Shown here: positions 13,862 to 14,081 of the stretch, in pieces | How the letters are laid out: each line of letters begins with the position of its first letter | Numbering within the stretch: the stretch's first letter is position 1 | Source: JAWCNN01 sp038848005 | GTDB lineage: Archaea > Thermoproteota > Bathyarchaeia > Bathyarchaeales > Bathycorpusculaceae | DNA: 14,081 nt | Assembly (NCBI GenBank): GCA_038848005.1 | Contig: JAWCNZ010000023.1 | Coordinates: 1-14,081 of the forward strand | Direction: 5' to 3' | The notes under the pieces: generated by a model | Told to the model about the DNA's origin: nothing | Database searches by the model: none | Seen by the model: only the letters and a program-made list of their open reading frames with translations | Program-made: the position numbers and the translations under genes

Positions 13862-14081
13862 TGTGCTTCCCTATCTTCGCGTACAAGCTTGGCAACCAAT
13901 TTCGGATCTATTCTGCTGCCCAATCGCTCCTTTAACCTATCCAACCTTTCCCCAAGATCCCTCAATTCTAATTCTACAAGATATTTTTCAAGCAATTTTC
14001 TCACAGTCTCGCTTACGTTAACGTTGTATTTTTCCAACTTTTCCTTAATTTCCCTCGCAACCCTAATGGTTATAACGCTCA
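13858..14081 (-). CDS. vapB: VapB-type antitoxin, start codon cut by right edge
   Basis: Reading from the right edge on the minus strand, the first two visible bases are TG, the end of the start codon, followed by 73 codons and TGA at 13858-13860. The protein would be 74 residues. The N-terminus (SVITIRVAREIKEKLEKYN) is a ribbon-helix-helix DNA-binding strand and helix, followed by VSETVRKLLEKYL and a charged helical C-terminus (LRDLGERLDRLKERLG) that should wrap the toxin. This is the archaeal VapB pattern, and the stop overlaps the vapC TTG. It is expected to neutralise VapC and repress the operon promoter, which lies outside the window. Confidence 0.88.
   Translation of the reverse strand, partial: SVITIRVAREIKEKLEKYNVNVSETVRKLLEKYLVELELRDLGERLDRLKERLGSRIDPKLVAKLVREDREAH

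Noticed and set aside
13581..14021. Plus-strand frame over the toxin-antitoxin region
   Set aside because: It is antisense to vapC and vapB, which both show clear family motifs and coupled ends.
1..14081. CRISPR array or insertion sequence
   Set aside because: No regularly spaced direct repeats and no transposase-like frame with terminal inverted repeats were seen on either strand.

Overview
The window is archaeal DNA. It carries a class I lysyl-tRNA synthetase, an archaeal-type mevalonate enzyme pair (the aconitase-X subunits), a UPF0147 protein, an SSSCA1-type zinc-ribbon protein, a LacS-like family 1 glycosidase and a tRNA without an encoded CCA. Starts are mixed ATG/GTG/TTG, often behind GGAGG-like ribosome binding sites, and gene spacing is tight. 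The overall gene set suggests a TACK-group archaeon, possibly Bathyarchaeia-like; that placement is inference, because no marker such as rRNA is present.

Left edge (1-600): the N-terminal part of a probable archaeal tyrosine recombinase runs off the window on the minus strand. It lies just downstream of the 3' end of a complete tRNA-Glu(UUC), which is the classic layout of an integrated element. Tandem palindromes lie directly upstream of the integrase start. Region 657-5123 (minus strand): a SAMHD1-like HD phosphohydrolase, then the small and large subunits of a probable phosphomevalonate dehydratase (overlapping genes), then a family 1 beta-glycosidase. Divergent from the HD gene is thymidylate kinase (5210-5821), so a dNTP-hydrolase candidate and a dTMP kinase share an 86-bp intergenic region.

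Region 5808-7039: an unrecognised 170-residue protein and an SSSCA1 zinc-ribbon protein form a one-base-overlap pair on the minus strand. They are divergent from a UPF0147 gene, and a perfect 15-bp palindrome containing a TATA-like core lies between the two directions. Region 7088-8877 (plus): a cupin and a COG2509-like FAD dehydrogenase.

Region 8884-11609 (plus) is the most interesting part: a zinc-ribbon protein, a four-helix membrane protein, a charged coiled-coil protein and an SPFH protein with three C-terminal zinc ribbons. The composition recalls the Bacillus PspA-YdjGHI membrane-stress module, with the coiled-coil protein in the PspA position. It is followed by lysyl-tRNA synthetase (11686-13290).

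Right edge (13291-14081): a solitary 5' fragment of a tRNA gene that breaks at about position 24, followed by a minus-strand VapBC toxin-antitoxin pair. The vapB start codon is cut by the window end. Both window ends therefore look accessory, and the middle is mostly housekeeping.
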